Shown here piece by piece: positions 1-7,386 of a stretch of DNA of 64,000 nucleotides (its first letter is position 1; every line of letters starts with the position of its first letter). Source of the DNA: Phycisphaerae bacterium. GTDB taxonomy: Bacteria > Planctomycetota > Phycisphaerae > SM23-33. A program made the position numbers and the translations under genes. The notes beneath the pieces are model-generated. The model was not told the DNA's origin. It made no database searches and worked only from the letters and a program-made list of their open reading frames with translations. The DNA is taken from contig WRDM01000003.1 in assembly GCA_009783465.1 (NCBI GenBank), positions 1-64,000 of the forward strand, in the 5' to 3' direction.

Positions 1-2
1 CC

Positions 3-167
3 GACGCCAAGGCCGAGGGATATGCCGCCGTCGAGGGCTTTGCCATGAACCACGCCCAGCGGTACGAATGGGACTTCACCGGGCCTGCCCGCCTGTTTGA
101 AAAACTGGGATTCACCGCGACGACAAGTCAAAACAGCGGTGTGGTCATGAGAAAGGAACTGGAGTAG
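3..167 (+). CDS. GNAT-type N-acetyltransferase, C-terminal fragment
   Basis: Only the last 54 codons lie in the window; the 5' end is cut by the window edge. The frame ends with a segment of the type 'ARLFEKLGF' followed by 'VVMRKEL' and a TAG stop. This matches the C-terminal strand pair of GCN5-related acetyltransferases, where 'FYEKLGF' precedes a final 'M.K.L' strand. The acetyl-CoA-binding motif and the substrate are not visible. A possible small ORF follows 10 nt later. Confidence 0.6.
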   Translation, partial: DAKAEGYAAVEGFAMNHAQRYEWDFTGPARLFEKLGFTATTSQNSGVVMRKELE

Positions 168-177
168 TAGGAGAAAT

Positions 178-267
178 ATGATCAACAAAGATTTTCCGGG
201 ACTGCCGCAACGGAATATCCGTCCGGGCGGCCCAGTGGAACAAAAACTGAAACGGTGGGCGAAATAG
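178..267 (+). CDS. possible 29-aa small protein
   Basis: An ATG at 178 is preceded at good spacing by AGGAGA and opens a 29-codon frame (MINKDFPGLPQRNIR..., ending KLKRWAK) closed by TAG. It lies between the acetyltransferase and the cysteine-protease-like gene, all in the same direction. The peptide is basic and has no recognisable domain. The ribosome-binding site is the main support, and it could be a leader peptide or chance. Confidence 0.35.
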   Translation: MINKDFPGLPQRNIRPGGPVEQKLKRWAK

Positions 268-310
268 GAAAACTTGTCACGTTCAACGCGACAATGGAAA
301 AGGATAATCC

Positions 311-1429
311 ATGAAAAACGTTCTCGCGTTCAACGTCCCGTTCAGTGGATTCTGCGGAACCACGTTCATCAACTGTTTCGCCTCCACATACATGTTTTTG
401 GAGAACAAGGCCGTCGGTGGTAGTGATTACGTGTGCCGGCAGTTGGACGGTGAATCGTGTAACAGTTGCGGCCTTTGTGGTAAAGGCGGCGGCACGCCGA
501 TTTCGCGGCAGGAAAAGTTTTTCTTCCTGTTTGACACCGTGTGTGGGCGCAGTTCCCTGCGATGGCGTTTCGACGGCAAGCCGACCGCGATGCAAAAGAT
601 GATCTGTGAGATTGACTTTTACGATGGCGGCACGGAGAAAAACATTGATTTCCTGTTCGGTTTTGCCGGCTGGGAGTTCCGCACGTTGACCGACCCCGCC
701 GCGTTCAAGACCGCCATCATCGCCTCCATCGACGCGGGCAAGCCCGTCATGGCGAAGGTCAAAATCGGCGGCGGCCGTTTTCGTGTCATCATTGGCTATG
801 ATGACGACGCGTTGATTTGCCCCGACTTCACCAACGCGCAGCAAAAACCGGAGGGCGCACCGGCCTATGATGAACTTGATGTTCTATACATCGTCGGCAA
901 TAAAATCGCGCCGCGTTATACACTGATCGACGGCCTCAAACGCATCCGGCAGGTTATGGAGTACAACGCCAGCGAGAAACTCTGGGACGGCTACATGGAA
1001 AAGATGGGCCTGTACACCAACGACAGCCTGGGTAAGGTCAGCCTGGAGGAAAAGAAGGCGCGGATGAAACGCGTCGCCGAGACCATGTGGCACACGTTTA
1101 ATTGCCACAACTTCGCGGAGGTGTTCCGTGAATATTGCCGCGACGGCGACACGCCCGTGTATGACGGGGTCGGCGACGTGAGCAAACTTCGCCATCCCGA
1201 GTGCAAGGCATTAGGCCACATCATCGGCCCCCGCCACGGCTACACGCACGACCTCGCCTGGGCCCTGATCGGCCTGGAGGGATGCGCGAACTGGGACACG
1301 CACGTCGGCCATTGCGGCTACTGGGGCGAAATGGTCGAACTGACGCTCATGCGAATCGCCCAAAATGACGCCGACGTTCTCGACGCGATCAACAAAGCGA
1401 TTGAGATCGTGGAAAAATCCAAAACGTAG
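311..1429 (+). CDS. hypothetical protein, papain/C39-like (BtrH-type) fold suspected
   Basis: This 372-aa cytosolic protein is preceded by AAAAGGA at 7 nt from the ATG. Residues 12-30 carry 'GFCGTTFINCFASTYMF', which resembles the nucleophile-cysteine helix of papain-like or C39-like folds. Around residues 145-175 a 'GKPVMAKVKIGGGRFRVIIGYDDD' stretch resembles the strand that carries the second catalytic residue in that fold. The arrangement recalls the butirosin BtrH N-terminal domain family. A cluster of cysteines (CNSCGLCG, residues about 50-60) could bind metal. The C-terminal half is helical and unassigned. The function is unknown, and the fold assignment is inference from motif style only. 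Confidence 0.6.
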   Translation: MKNVLAFNVPFSGFCGTTFINCFASTYMFLENKAVGGSDYVCRQLDGESCNSCGLCGKGGGTPISRQEKFFFLFDTVCGRSSLRWRFDGKPTAMQKMICEIDFYDGGTEKNIDFLFGFAGWEFRTLTDPAAFKTAIIASIDAGKPVMAKVKIGGGRFRVIIGYDDDALICPDFTNAQQKPEGAPAYDELDVLYIVGNKIAPRYTLIDGLKRIRQVMEYNASEKLWDGYMEKMGLYTNDSLGKVSLEEKKARMKRVAETMWHTFNCHNFAEVFREYCRDGDTPVYDGVGDVSKLRHPECKALGHIIGPRHGYTHDLAWALIGLEGCANWDTHVGHCGYWGEMVELTLMRIAQNDADVLDAINKAIEIVEKSKT

Positions 1430-1754
1430 CGGGCCTGTGCCAACAGCCCAAGCCGGCAGCGCCGCCCGGCCGTCTGAAACCCCTCGCCGCGAGGCCGGCG
1501 TTGACCGTGGCGATTGAAACACTGATCGCCACGGACCGCCGACCGTCCGCGCGTGAAATCGCGCCCAAAGGCCGCGCAGATGGCAACGCCACGGATGGCC
1601 TGACCCCTCCCCTCAACCGAACCGACCCGCTATGCCCGAAACACAACCGGGTCGAGCCCCGCTTCGACAAAAGGCGCGGCTCGACCCGGCCATGTCATTT
1701 CTATTGCGACGCGACACGGCTCGACCCGGCCATTGTAATCGGAAACTCGCGGCG
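1430..1754. other. non-coding stretch with short direct and inverted repeats
   Basis: About 325 bases with no convincing gene. The 17-mer CGGCTCGACCCGGCCAT occurs at 1677 and again at 1717, and an inverted partner (ACCGGGTCGAGCC) starts near 1647. The arrangement can form a stem, but no U-tract follows it, so a terminator is not claimed. Confidence 0.5.
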
Positions 1755-2006
1755 TTATCCTACCGCGAGTAGGCCGTCATCCGTAATCATGGCCACGATG
1801 TCAGCCTTAACGGTTTCGGGCAAGGCCGCCCACGCCGTCAGCACGGCGGCAAGGTGCGGATCGGCCGGGGCGGCCGCTTGCGCCCACCCGGTGAGTTTCA
1901 CGGTGAGCGGCCCGACCGCCGATTCGCAAACATTCGATTTGTCGATGCTTGCGAAATTATCAAAACAAGTTTCGTGCTTGGGATTTCGGATTTTCTTTTC
2001 CGTCAC
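1755..2006 (-). CDS. small hypothetical protein, uncertain start
   Basis: This frame of up to 83 codons begins at a GTG that overlaps the stop of the prepilin-like gene by four bases (GTGA). The C-terminal half ('HLAAVLTAWAALPETVKADI' and 'VAMITDDG') has the pattern of small planctomycete proteins in which a 'W..LPE..KA.IVAM' motif ends the chain. The first 25 codons look like ordinary non-coding DNA, so the true start may lie further in. No function is known. Confidence 0.4.
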   Translation of the reverse strand: MTEKKIRNPKHETCFDNFASIDKSNVCESAVGPLTVKLTGWAQAAAPADPHLAAVLTAWAALPETVKADIVAMITDDGLLAVG

Positions 2007-2902
2007 GGTGCCAGCGTCGCGACGTCGTCGCCGTATTGGACGTACTGCACCCTGCCGTCAACGAAGCCATAATTTCGCGCGTCGGCCAGGCCGTACATCC
2101 AGACGCCTTTGTCGCGTCCGGTCAGCGGTTTGTTGCCGTGCGGTGCCCGCCACTCGTTCCACCAGATGGGATGATTATCCGTTCGCAACATGGTCGGACA
2201 GTTCAGAATGACGGCGTTTTGCAGCGGTTTTCGGAAAAAATTGGCCGTGTTGGACGAATAATTGTCGAGTCGTTCGTGACGGATCGGCGCGCTGGGATTT
2301 TTGGCATTGGAGTTGCCCCAGGAGTCGCCCCAGAGATCCCAGGCGTTGTACTTGACGTCCCACTCGCTACAGGCGCGCTGGTTCTCCGGAACGTCCGCGG
2401 GATAGGGCCTCAGCGGCCCGAGGAAGACAAACCAGTTGCGGTCGCCGTTGCGAAGCCCGCTGGCATTGAAATCTTTCGACCCGCCCCCGCCCGAGCCGGT
2501 GCGGGCAGCCCAGCACCACGTTCGGCCGTCACGCGGGATATTCCCCCGCAACTCATTATCCGCCGGCAGCGATTCGGAACAACGGTACGCGCCGCTGTAA
2601 TAGGCGCTTGTCTTGCCCTCCAGTTGATACATCCACGTCGTCGCCGTGCCCTGCCTCGTCAGGTAACGGTAATAGTGGGCGCCATCCACCTCCGTCCCGT
2701 CCAGCCGTTCGTTCGTGGGCCATTCGCCGTAGTCGTTGCCGTACACGTGCAGCGAGGCGATCGTGTTCCGCATGTTGCTCGCGCAGGCGGCCACCTTCGC
2801 CAACTTCTTCGCCTGGGACAGCGAGGGCATCAACATGGACACCAACAACGAGATAATGGCAATCACCACCAACAACTCAATCAGCGTAAAACCGTGTTTC
2901 AG
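2003..2902 (-). CDS. prepilin-type N-terminal cleavage/methylation protein (DUF1559-like)
   Basis: The N-terminus reads KHGFTLIELLVVIAII, the type IV prepilin signal (G|FTLIE) followed by a hydrophobic helix and a 'MPSLSQAKKLAK' segment typical of planctomycete surface pseudopilins. Near the C-terminus 'NYGFVDGRVQYV' is the DG motif of the DUF1559 family. The mature product should be exported, cleaved after the glycine and held at the cell surface. The start is odd: the only codon upstream of the motif in this frame and after an in-frame TAA is CTG at 2902. The next usable codon, a TTG, would destroy the signal. I annotate from the CTG; a nonsense mutation upstream is the alternative. Confidence 0.75.
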   Translation of the reverse strand: MKHGFTLIELLVVIAIISLLVSMLMPSLSQAKKLAKVAACASNMRNTIASLHVYGNDYGEWPTNERLDGTEVDGAHYYRYLTRQGTATTWMYQLEGKTSAYYSGAYRCSESLPADNELRGNIPRDGRTWCWAARTGSGGGGSKDFNASGLRNGDRNWFVFLGPLRPYPADVPENQRACSEWDVKYNAWDLWGDSWGNSNAKNPSAPIRHERLDNYSSNTANFFRKPLQNAVILNCPTMLRTDNHPIWWNEWRAPHGNKPLTGRDKGVWMYGLADARNYGFVDGRVQYVQYGDDVATLAP

Positions 2903-3153
2903 GCATTCAGACTTGCTTGCTTATGCGGGTCCGTTGATATTCCATGTCGCCATCCTTTCCCGTTCGAGAACATGATGCGCTCCTGTTTCGCCTTCTGCGA
3001 TGTGATAAGGTATCGGCGAAGCCATTCCAATGTGCCTGCTACTATAACTATATCGTCTACTTCCATGCCCGGCCACAATTTTTCCAAGATAATCGCATGC
3101 GGGGTACACGCCATAGTTATCGTTTGTCTCTATCCCTTCCGCCGCGTTCGCGA

Positions 3154-3159
3154 TACACT
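3154..3159 (+). promoter_or_regulatory. -10-like box for tsaB (leaderless candidate)
   Basis: TACACT lies 6 nt before the tsaB ATG, so transcription would begin at or beside the start codon. No clear -35 hexamer is found at 17 nt, so support is the -10 box and its repeated placement at other genes here. Confidence 0.35.
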
Positions 3160-3165
3160 ACGTGC

Positions 3166-3915
3166 ATGCGATCCGTATGTCTGACCATTGAAACCTCCTG
3201 CCGGGCCGGCGGCGTGGCGCTGGCGTTGGACGGCGCGCTGACGGCCGTGCGGCAGTTCGACGCGTCGAGCCGGCATGCCACCACGCTGCTCGTCCGGCTG
3301 CGGGAACTGCTGACCGCCCACGGCCTCGTCCCCGCCAACGTCACGGAGGTGTACGTCTCCGTCGGGCCTGGAAGCTTCACCGGCGTCCGCGTCGGCGTGA
3401 CCGTCGCGCGAACCCTCGCCCAGGCCATGCCGGGTGTCAAAACCGTCGCCGTCCCCACCACGCACGCGGTGGCTGAAAACGCCCGCGCCCTGCCGTGGCA
3501 ACACCTGGCCGTCGTTCTCGACGCCAAGGACGAATTCGCCTACGTGCAGTCCTTCCAGCGGGAAACGCCCCACGACGCCGCGCCGCCCCAACCCGCCGGC
3601 CCGCCGAGAATCCTCACGCCCCAGCAAATGCTCGCTGAATTCCCAAGGCCCGTCACGCTCATCGGCGAAGGACTCGCCTATCACCACGCCCTCCGCGAAG
3701 CGGCCTCGGCAACCGACGGATCGGCCGGCGAACCCACGCAACGTATCATCCTCGCCGACCCCGCGCTCCATCTGCCCACCGCCGAAAGCGTCTACCACGT
3801 CGGCCAACGACTCGCCCACGCCAACGCCGGCACCGACTACCACAACCTCCTGCCCATCTACGCCCGAAAAAGCGAAGCCGAACGGCTGTGGGAGGAAAAA
3901 CAGCGACAGGCGTGA
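3166..3915 (+). CDS. tsaB: tRNA threonylcarbamoyladenosine biosynthesis protein TsaB
   Basis: TsaB is the inactive ASKHA-fold partner of TsaD and is needed to build t6A37 in ANN-decoding tRNAs. The 249-aa product opens with 'TIETSCRAGGVAL' (family: ILaIDTS....vAL). It then has the 'VSVGPGSFTGVRVGVTVART' block (GPGSFTGlRiG), the family's strongest signature, near residues 65-85. The C-terminus ends in the short '.P.YaRk.eAE' segment (LLPIYARKSEAERLW), also typical. A longer in-frame extension upstream is possible, but the family alignment starts at this ATG. No Shine-Dalgarno is present; a TACACT box is adjacent. Confidence 0.92.
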   Translation: MRSVCLTIETSCRAGGVALALDGALTAVRQFDASSRHATTLLVRLRELLTAHGLVPANVTEVYVSVGPGSFTGVRVGVTVARTLAQAMPGVKTVAVPTTHAVAENARALPWQHLAVVLDAKDEFAYVQSFQRETPHDAAPPQPAGPPRILTPQQMLAEFPRPVTLIGEGLAYHHALREAASATDGSAGEPTQRIILADPALHLPTAESVYHVGQRLAHANAGTDYHNLLPIYARKSEAERLWEEKQRQA

Positions 3916-3976
3916 CGTGCAATCCGCACCTCGAATTTTTCGCAGGACAGTATGTACGTTCTTTTTGCGCCCGCAT

Positions 3977-4112
3977 TCCTATTCAGGCGTAACTGGCCGC
4001 AGGCCCTGCCATTTTGCGTTGTACGACGGTGTGAGCGACTGAACGCTTCGCCTGTCACAACGGTCTACAACGCAAAATGGCAGGGCCTGCGGCCAGTTAC
4101 GCCTGAATAGGA
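3977..4112. repeat. palindromic repeat family A, copy 1
   Basis: This 136-bp element has long inverted arms. The outer ends are TCCTATTCAGGCG and its complement, and the inner core GGCCGCAGGCCCTGCCATTTT is repeated inverted at the other end. The central 'GTGAGCGACTGAACGC' segment is unpaired. Close relatives lie at 32403-32536 and 36468-36586. It fills most of the gap between tsaB and the next gene. Confidence 0.85.
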
Positions 4113-4236
4113 CGGTCGCGCAAAAACGGAAAACGCAACCACACACCCGCCCTTCGGTTTTCCCGGTTTTCCTTGGAACAAATCGGCCAATGTCCGGTAG
4201 AATTGGCCGATGAATAGAATAGGAAAGGGGTGCCTC

Positions 4237-5337
4237 ATGAAACGCGGCGTGTGGTTGGCTGTGGTGTGTGCGGTGCTGGCCGCTCCGGCGTTCGCGGCGG
4301 ACGGCGTGGCGGAGTCCCTTTCCCGCAAGGTCTCGACGTTTCAGGCCAATGGTCCGCTGGACAAGGCCGTCGCGGCATTGGCGACGGCGGGTAAGGTCAA
4401 GATTGCCGTGGATTGGGATCGTCTGACGGCGGCGGGATTGGACAAGCAGACGCGGGCGGTCGTGCGGGCCAGCGACGCGACGGTGAAACAACTGTTGGAT
4501 CTGCTGGTGCTGTCGGCCTCGGAGAAGGACGCGCCACTGGGCTGGTATATCGACGGCGACAAGATTCGCGTCACGACGAAGGCGGCCATCGAAGACCGCC
4601 GCCCCGCGCGGACCGCCTCGGCGAACACGCCAGCCCGCACGTCGGGCGCGTCGGCACAGCCGGCGAAAGAGGCCGCTCCCGCGGCCGTTCCCATCGCCAA
4701 GGCCCTCGAGGGCGGCGTGGAGTTTTCGCAAACGCCGCTTCGCGAGGTCGTGAATTTCCTCCGCGACAAAGCCCGCCTGAATATCGCCGTCAACTGGACC
4801 GCCCTCGAGGAAGTGGGCATCACCAAGGACTCGCCCGTGAGCCTCAAGGCGCGGAATCTCACCCTGGGCCGTGTGCTGGACCTGCTCCTGGCCGACGTCA
4901 GCGGCTCCCGCGACAAATACGAGCGGCTGTATTATGTGATCGACGACGGCGTGGTGCTGATCTCCACCGGCAACGCGCTGAACACCAAAACGAGCACCAC
5001 GGTCACGGACGTCAGCGACCTGCTTCACCCCGTGCCGAACCCCATCGCGCCGGTGCTGAAACTCAACATCACGACCAATCGCGATAACAAAAACAACGAC
5101 AACGGCAGCCCGTTCGAGGAATCGCGCAACGAGGACAAGAACGACCCGCGTTGCGTCTCCCGCGAGGAATATCGCCGGCTGGTGGGCGAGCGGCTGGTGC
5201 AGGCCATCAAGGACTCTATCGGCGAAGACATGTGGCAGCCCGAGGGCAAGGGCGCCATTCAGATCACCGCGCGAGGCCAACTGATTATCACGCAAACGCC
5301 GCTGGGCTTCAAACTGCTGGGATCGGCGGGGCGGTGA
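4237..5337 (+). CDS. secreted protein with two STN-like domains, no secretin core
   Basis: The start at 4237 has AGGAAAGGGG at good spacing; an in-frame ATG at 4210 has no ribosome-binding site. Residues 1-22 are a signal peptide ending AFA|AD. Two similar modules follow. The first (about 25-120) has 'LDKAVAALATAGKVKIAVDW' and 'LLDLLVLSA'. The second (about 160-260) has 'LREVVNFLRDKARLNIAVNW' and 'VLDLLLADVSG'. Each ends in a 'Y.I.DG.I.I.T' strand, the pattern of secretin/TonB short N-terminal domains. The C-terminal 100 residues are charged and polar with no beta-barrel region. It probably acts in the periplasm. Its last 4 bases overlap the tilS start, so the two are likely cotranscribed. 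Confidence 0.65.
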   Translation: MKRGVWLAVVCAVLAAPAFAADGVAESLSRKVSTFQANGPLDKAVAALATAGKVKIAVDWDRLTAAGLDKQTRAVVRASDATVKQLLDLLVLSASEKDAPLGWYIDGDKIRVTTKAAIEDRRPARTASANTPARTSGASAQPAKEAAPAAVPIAKALEGGVEFSQTPLREVVNFLRDKARLNIAVNWTALEEVGITKDSPVSLKARNLTLGRVLDLLLADVSGSRDKYERLYYVIDDGVVLISTGNALNTKTSTTVTDVSDLLHPVPNPIAPVLKLNITTNRDNKNNDNGSPFEESRNEDKNDPRCVSREEYRRLVGERLVQAIKDSIGEDMWQPEGKGAIQITARGQLIITQTPLGFKLLGSAGR

Positions 5338-6542
5338 GGCCGTTGGCGGCATCCTGCGATTTGGTCGATCGCGTGGCGGCGACGCTTGATGCGTGTGGGC
5401 TGTTTCGCGATGCGCGGTGCGTGCTGGTCGGTGTGAGCGGCGGAGCGGACAGTGTGGCCCTGCTGGCGGTGCTGCGAGAGTTGGCGGAGCGGGCCGGCGC
5501 GATGTGGCGGCTGGCGGCGGCGCATTTGAATCACGGCATTCGCGCGGCGGCGGCGGCGGACGCCCGGTTTGTGCAGGCCTTGTGTGCGTCGTGGCAAGTG
5601 GAGTGTATTGTCGGGGCCGCCGACGTGCCCGCCGAGTCGCGGCGGACGGGAGAGAGCATCGAAGCCGCCGCCCGGCGGGCGCGGTACGCGTTTCTTGCCG
5701 ACGCGGCCGAGCGGGCCGACGCGCAGGCCGTCGCGGTCGCCCATCACGCCGACGACAACGCCGAAACGGTGCTGCACCGCGTGCTTCGCGGCACAGGTCT
5801 GGCGGGACTGGCGGGCATTCCCGTCGAGCGCCCCCTCGGTGCCGTGCGTCTGGTTCGGCCGATGCTGCACTGCCGCCGGGCCGACATCGAACAATTTCTC
5901 GCCGCCCGAGGCCTGTCGTGGCGGGAGGATGAATCCAATCGCGATCTCGACCACCGGCGGAATTTCCTCCGCCACGACCTGCTGCCGCACATCCGCGAGC
6001 ACGTCAATCCGCGCGCGGAGGACGCGCTGCTCCGGCTGGCCGAACAGGCGCAGGCGGCAACGGCGTTCCTGCGGACCGAGGCGGAAAAGGTGTTACAGGC
6101 GGCCGTCGAGGCCGTGCAACGGGACGCTGGCGCTTCACGTGGCGAGGGCGTCTCGCCCTCGTGTCCCGCGGGCATCTTGCCCGCGTCGGGCGTCGAAGGC
6201 GATTGGACGTCTTCCAGTGGCCAGTCGCATGGAACGCACAACGCGGGCGAGACGCCCGCGTCACATTGCGGGCCGCCCGCGTTTTCGGCGGCGGTGCTTG
6301 CGGCAGCGTATCCGGCAGTGCGGAGCGAGGCGATTCGATTGGCCTTCGAACAGGCCGGCCTGCCCGCGCGCGATCTGTCCGCCGCCGTCGTCGCGCGGGT
6401 GTGCGACCTGCTGTATGACCCCGCCGTCAAATCCGTAAACCTGCCGCGAGACTGGCGCCTGACACGCCGCCGCGACGTCGTGCGACTCCTGCCGCCTGTA
6501 TCGCGAGATACAAAGAACCGGCGACACGGAGAGAAAACCTGA
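5334..6542 (+). CDS. tilS: tRNA(Ile)-lysidine synthase TilS
   Basis: TilS converts C34 of tRNA-Ile(CAU) to lysidine with ATP. The PP-loop 'VSGGADSVALL' is at about residues 30-40. It is followed by 'AHLNHGIR', by 'ESIEAAARRARYAFL', and by 'VAHHADDNAETVLHRVLRGT', all in family order and spacing. A GTG start overlaps the preceding stop (GTGA). The C-terminal substrate-binding region is recognisable from 'YPAVRSEAIRLAF' to 'LPRDWRLTRR'. Between the two domains, residues about 267-310 are encoded by a palindromic repeat element (6133-6264) and read as low-complexity Gly/Ser/Pro-rich sequence. The frame is kept, so the enzyme may be functional. Confidence 0.9.
   Translation: MRPLAASCDLVDRVAATLDACGLFRDARCVLVGVSGGADSVALLAVLRELAERAGAMWRLAAAHLNHGIRAAAAADARFVQALCASWQVECIVGAADVPAESRRTGESIEAAARRARYAFLADAAERADAQAVAVAHHADDNAETVLHRVLRGTGLAGLAGIPVERPLGAVRLVRPMLHCRRADIEQFLAARGLSWREDESNRDLDHRRNFLRHDLLPHIREHVNPRAEDALLRLAEQAQAATAFLRTEAEKVLQAAVEAVQRDAGASRGEGVSPSCPAGILPASGVEGDWTSSSGQSHGTHNAGETPASHCGPPAFSAAVLAAAYPAVRSEAIRLAFEQAGLPARDLSAAVVARVCDLLYDPAVKSVNLPRDWRLTRRRDVVRLLPPVSRDTKNRRHGEKT
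6133..6264. repeat. palindromic repeat family D, copy inside tilS
   Basis: Inverted 'CGAGGGCGTCTCGCCCTCG'-type and 'GCGGGCGAGACGCCCGCGTC' units bracket a short spacer. The same family is found at 9686-9822, 16795-16944 and 56110-56245. This copy has a length of 132 bases and keeps the tilS frame, adding 44 codons between the catalytic and C-terminal domains. Confidence 0.8.
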
Positions 6543-6565
6543 AAAACAGAGGAGAACATAGCGAT

Positions 6566-7237
6566 ATGAAGAAAGAGTTTCCCACAGGGCCGGATGCCAT
6601 TACGAAACAGTGGTTGGTGTCGAAAGAAGCGGGCGGGTTTGCATGGCAGGATTTTGTGACCGCCATGCCCGCGTTGGTATTCGTCGTCACTGGCTGGAAA
6701 TCAAACGGAAAAGAAAACGCCTGCCTGCAATCCTGGTCGACCTGTGTCGGAGGCGGAGTCGATGATTTTGTCTGCATTATGGCGAAAGTCCAGACAGGCG
6801 GACATATGTATCAATCCCTGAAAGAAACCGGGGTTTGCGTGCTGAACTTTCCCTCACAGGATATCTATGATCGCTGTATAAAAACGATAGGAAACAATCA
6901 ATTCGAGACGGATGAAATTGCCGCCGCTGGCCTTACGTCGGAAAAAGCCGTGAAGGTGAACGCGCCGCGAATCAAAGAATGTTTTCTGAATATTGAATGC
7001 GAATTTTTATGGGAACATGAACTGTGCAAGGGCAGCCCCGATCTAACGGTCGCGTTAAAAGCCGTCCATATTTGCATGGACAGTGACCGCTACGATCAAC
7101 ATAAACTCGGCCGATACGGAACAACGGGATATCTGTATCAAATCCACTGTCCTACCCATCCGGAAACAGGAGAAATAACGCCGATGGGGCAGGGAACATT
7201 GGAGCCAGGCAATCCCATAGAATGGAAAACAACATAA
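6566..7237 (+). CDS. flavin reductase-like (FMN-binding split barrel) protein
   Basis: This 223-aa protein shows the flavin reductase-like pattern: 'MPALVFVVTGWKSNGKENAC' near residues 33-52, then 'WSTCVGG', then a 'VCVLNFPS' strand and a late 'LGRYGTTGYLY' segment. Members bind FMN and reduce or use it in small redox reactions; the partner is not known here. Base composition is clearly lower in GC than tilS upstream, and codon use differs, which fits acquisition by transfer. It starts 23 nt after tilS. The exact reaction cannot be read from the sequence. Confidence 0.7.
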   Translation: MKKEFPTGPDAITKQWLVSKEAGGFAWQDFVTAMPALVFVVTGWKSNGKENACLQSWSTCVGGGVDDFVCIMAKVQTGGHMYQSLKETGVCVLNFPSQDIYDRCIKTIGNNQFETDEIAAAGLTSEKAVKVNAPRIKECFLNIECEFLWEHELCKGSPDLTVALKAVHICMDSDRYDQHKLGRYGTTGYLYQIHCPTHPETGEITPMGQGTLEPGNPIEWKTT

Positions 7238-7249
7238 ATTAAGTATTGT

Positions 7250-7368
7250 CGACCACTGTTTTCACTGGCTCGCCTTTTTGCGCTGCAGGACATTGTAAAC
7301 TACAAAACGTTTTGTAATTCACAACATCCTACATCGCAAAAGGCGAGCCCGTGAAAACAGTGGTCGAC
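7250..7368. repeat. palindromic repeat family B, copy 1
   Basis: This 119-bp inverted repeat has perfect outer arms GTCGACCACTGTTTTCAC and an inner GGCTCGCCTTTTTGCGCTG / CGCAAAAGGCGAGCC pairing. The centre is AT-rich with 'CAAAACGTTTTG'. It sits between two convergent genes and may also terminate transcription, though it looks like a dispersed element. Related cores occur near 29400, 31276, 33765, 53493 and 63477. Confidence 0.8.
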
Positions 7369-7386
7369 TTCGTGATTGACTTTACT

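Noticed and set aside
2944-3165. N-terminal extension of tsaB
   Set aside because: The frame is open upstream, but the encoded residues do not match the family and contain no start with a ribosome-binding site; the family alignment begins at 3166.
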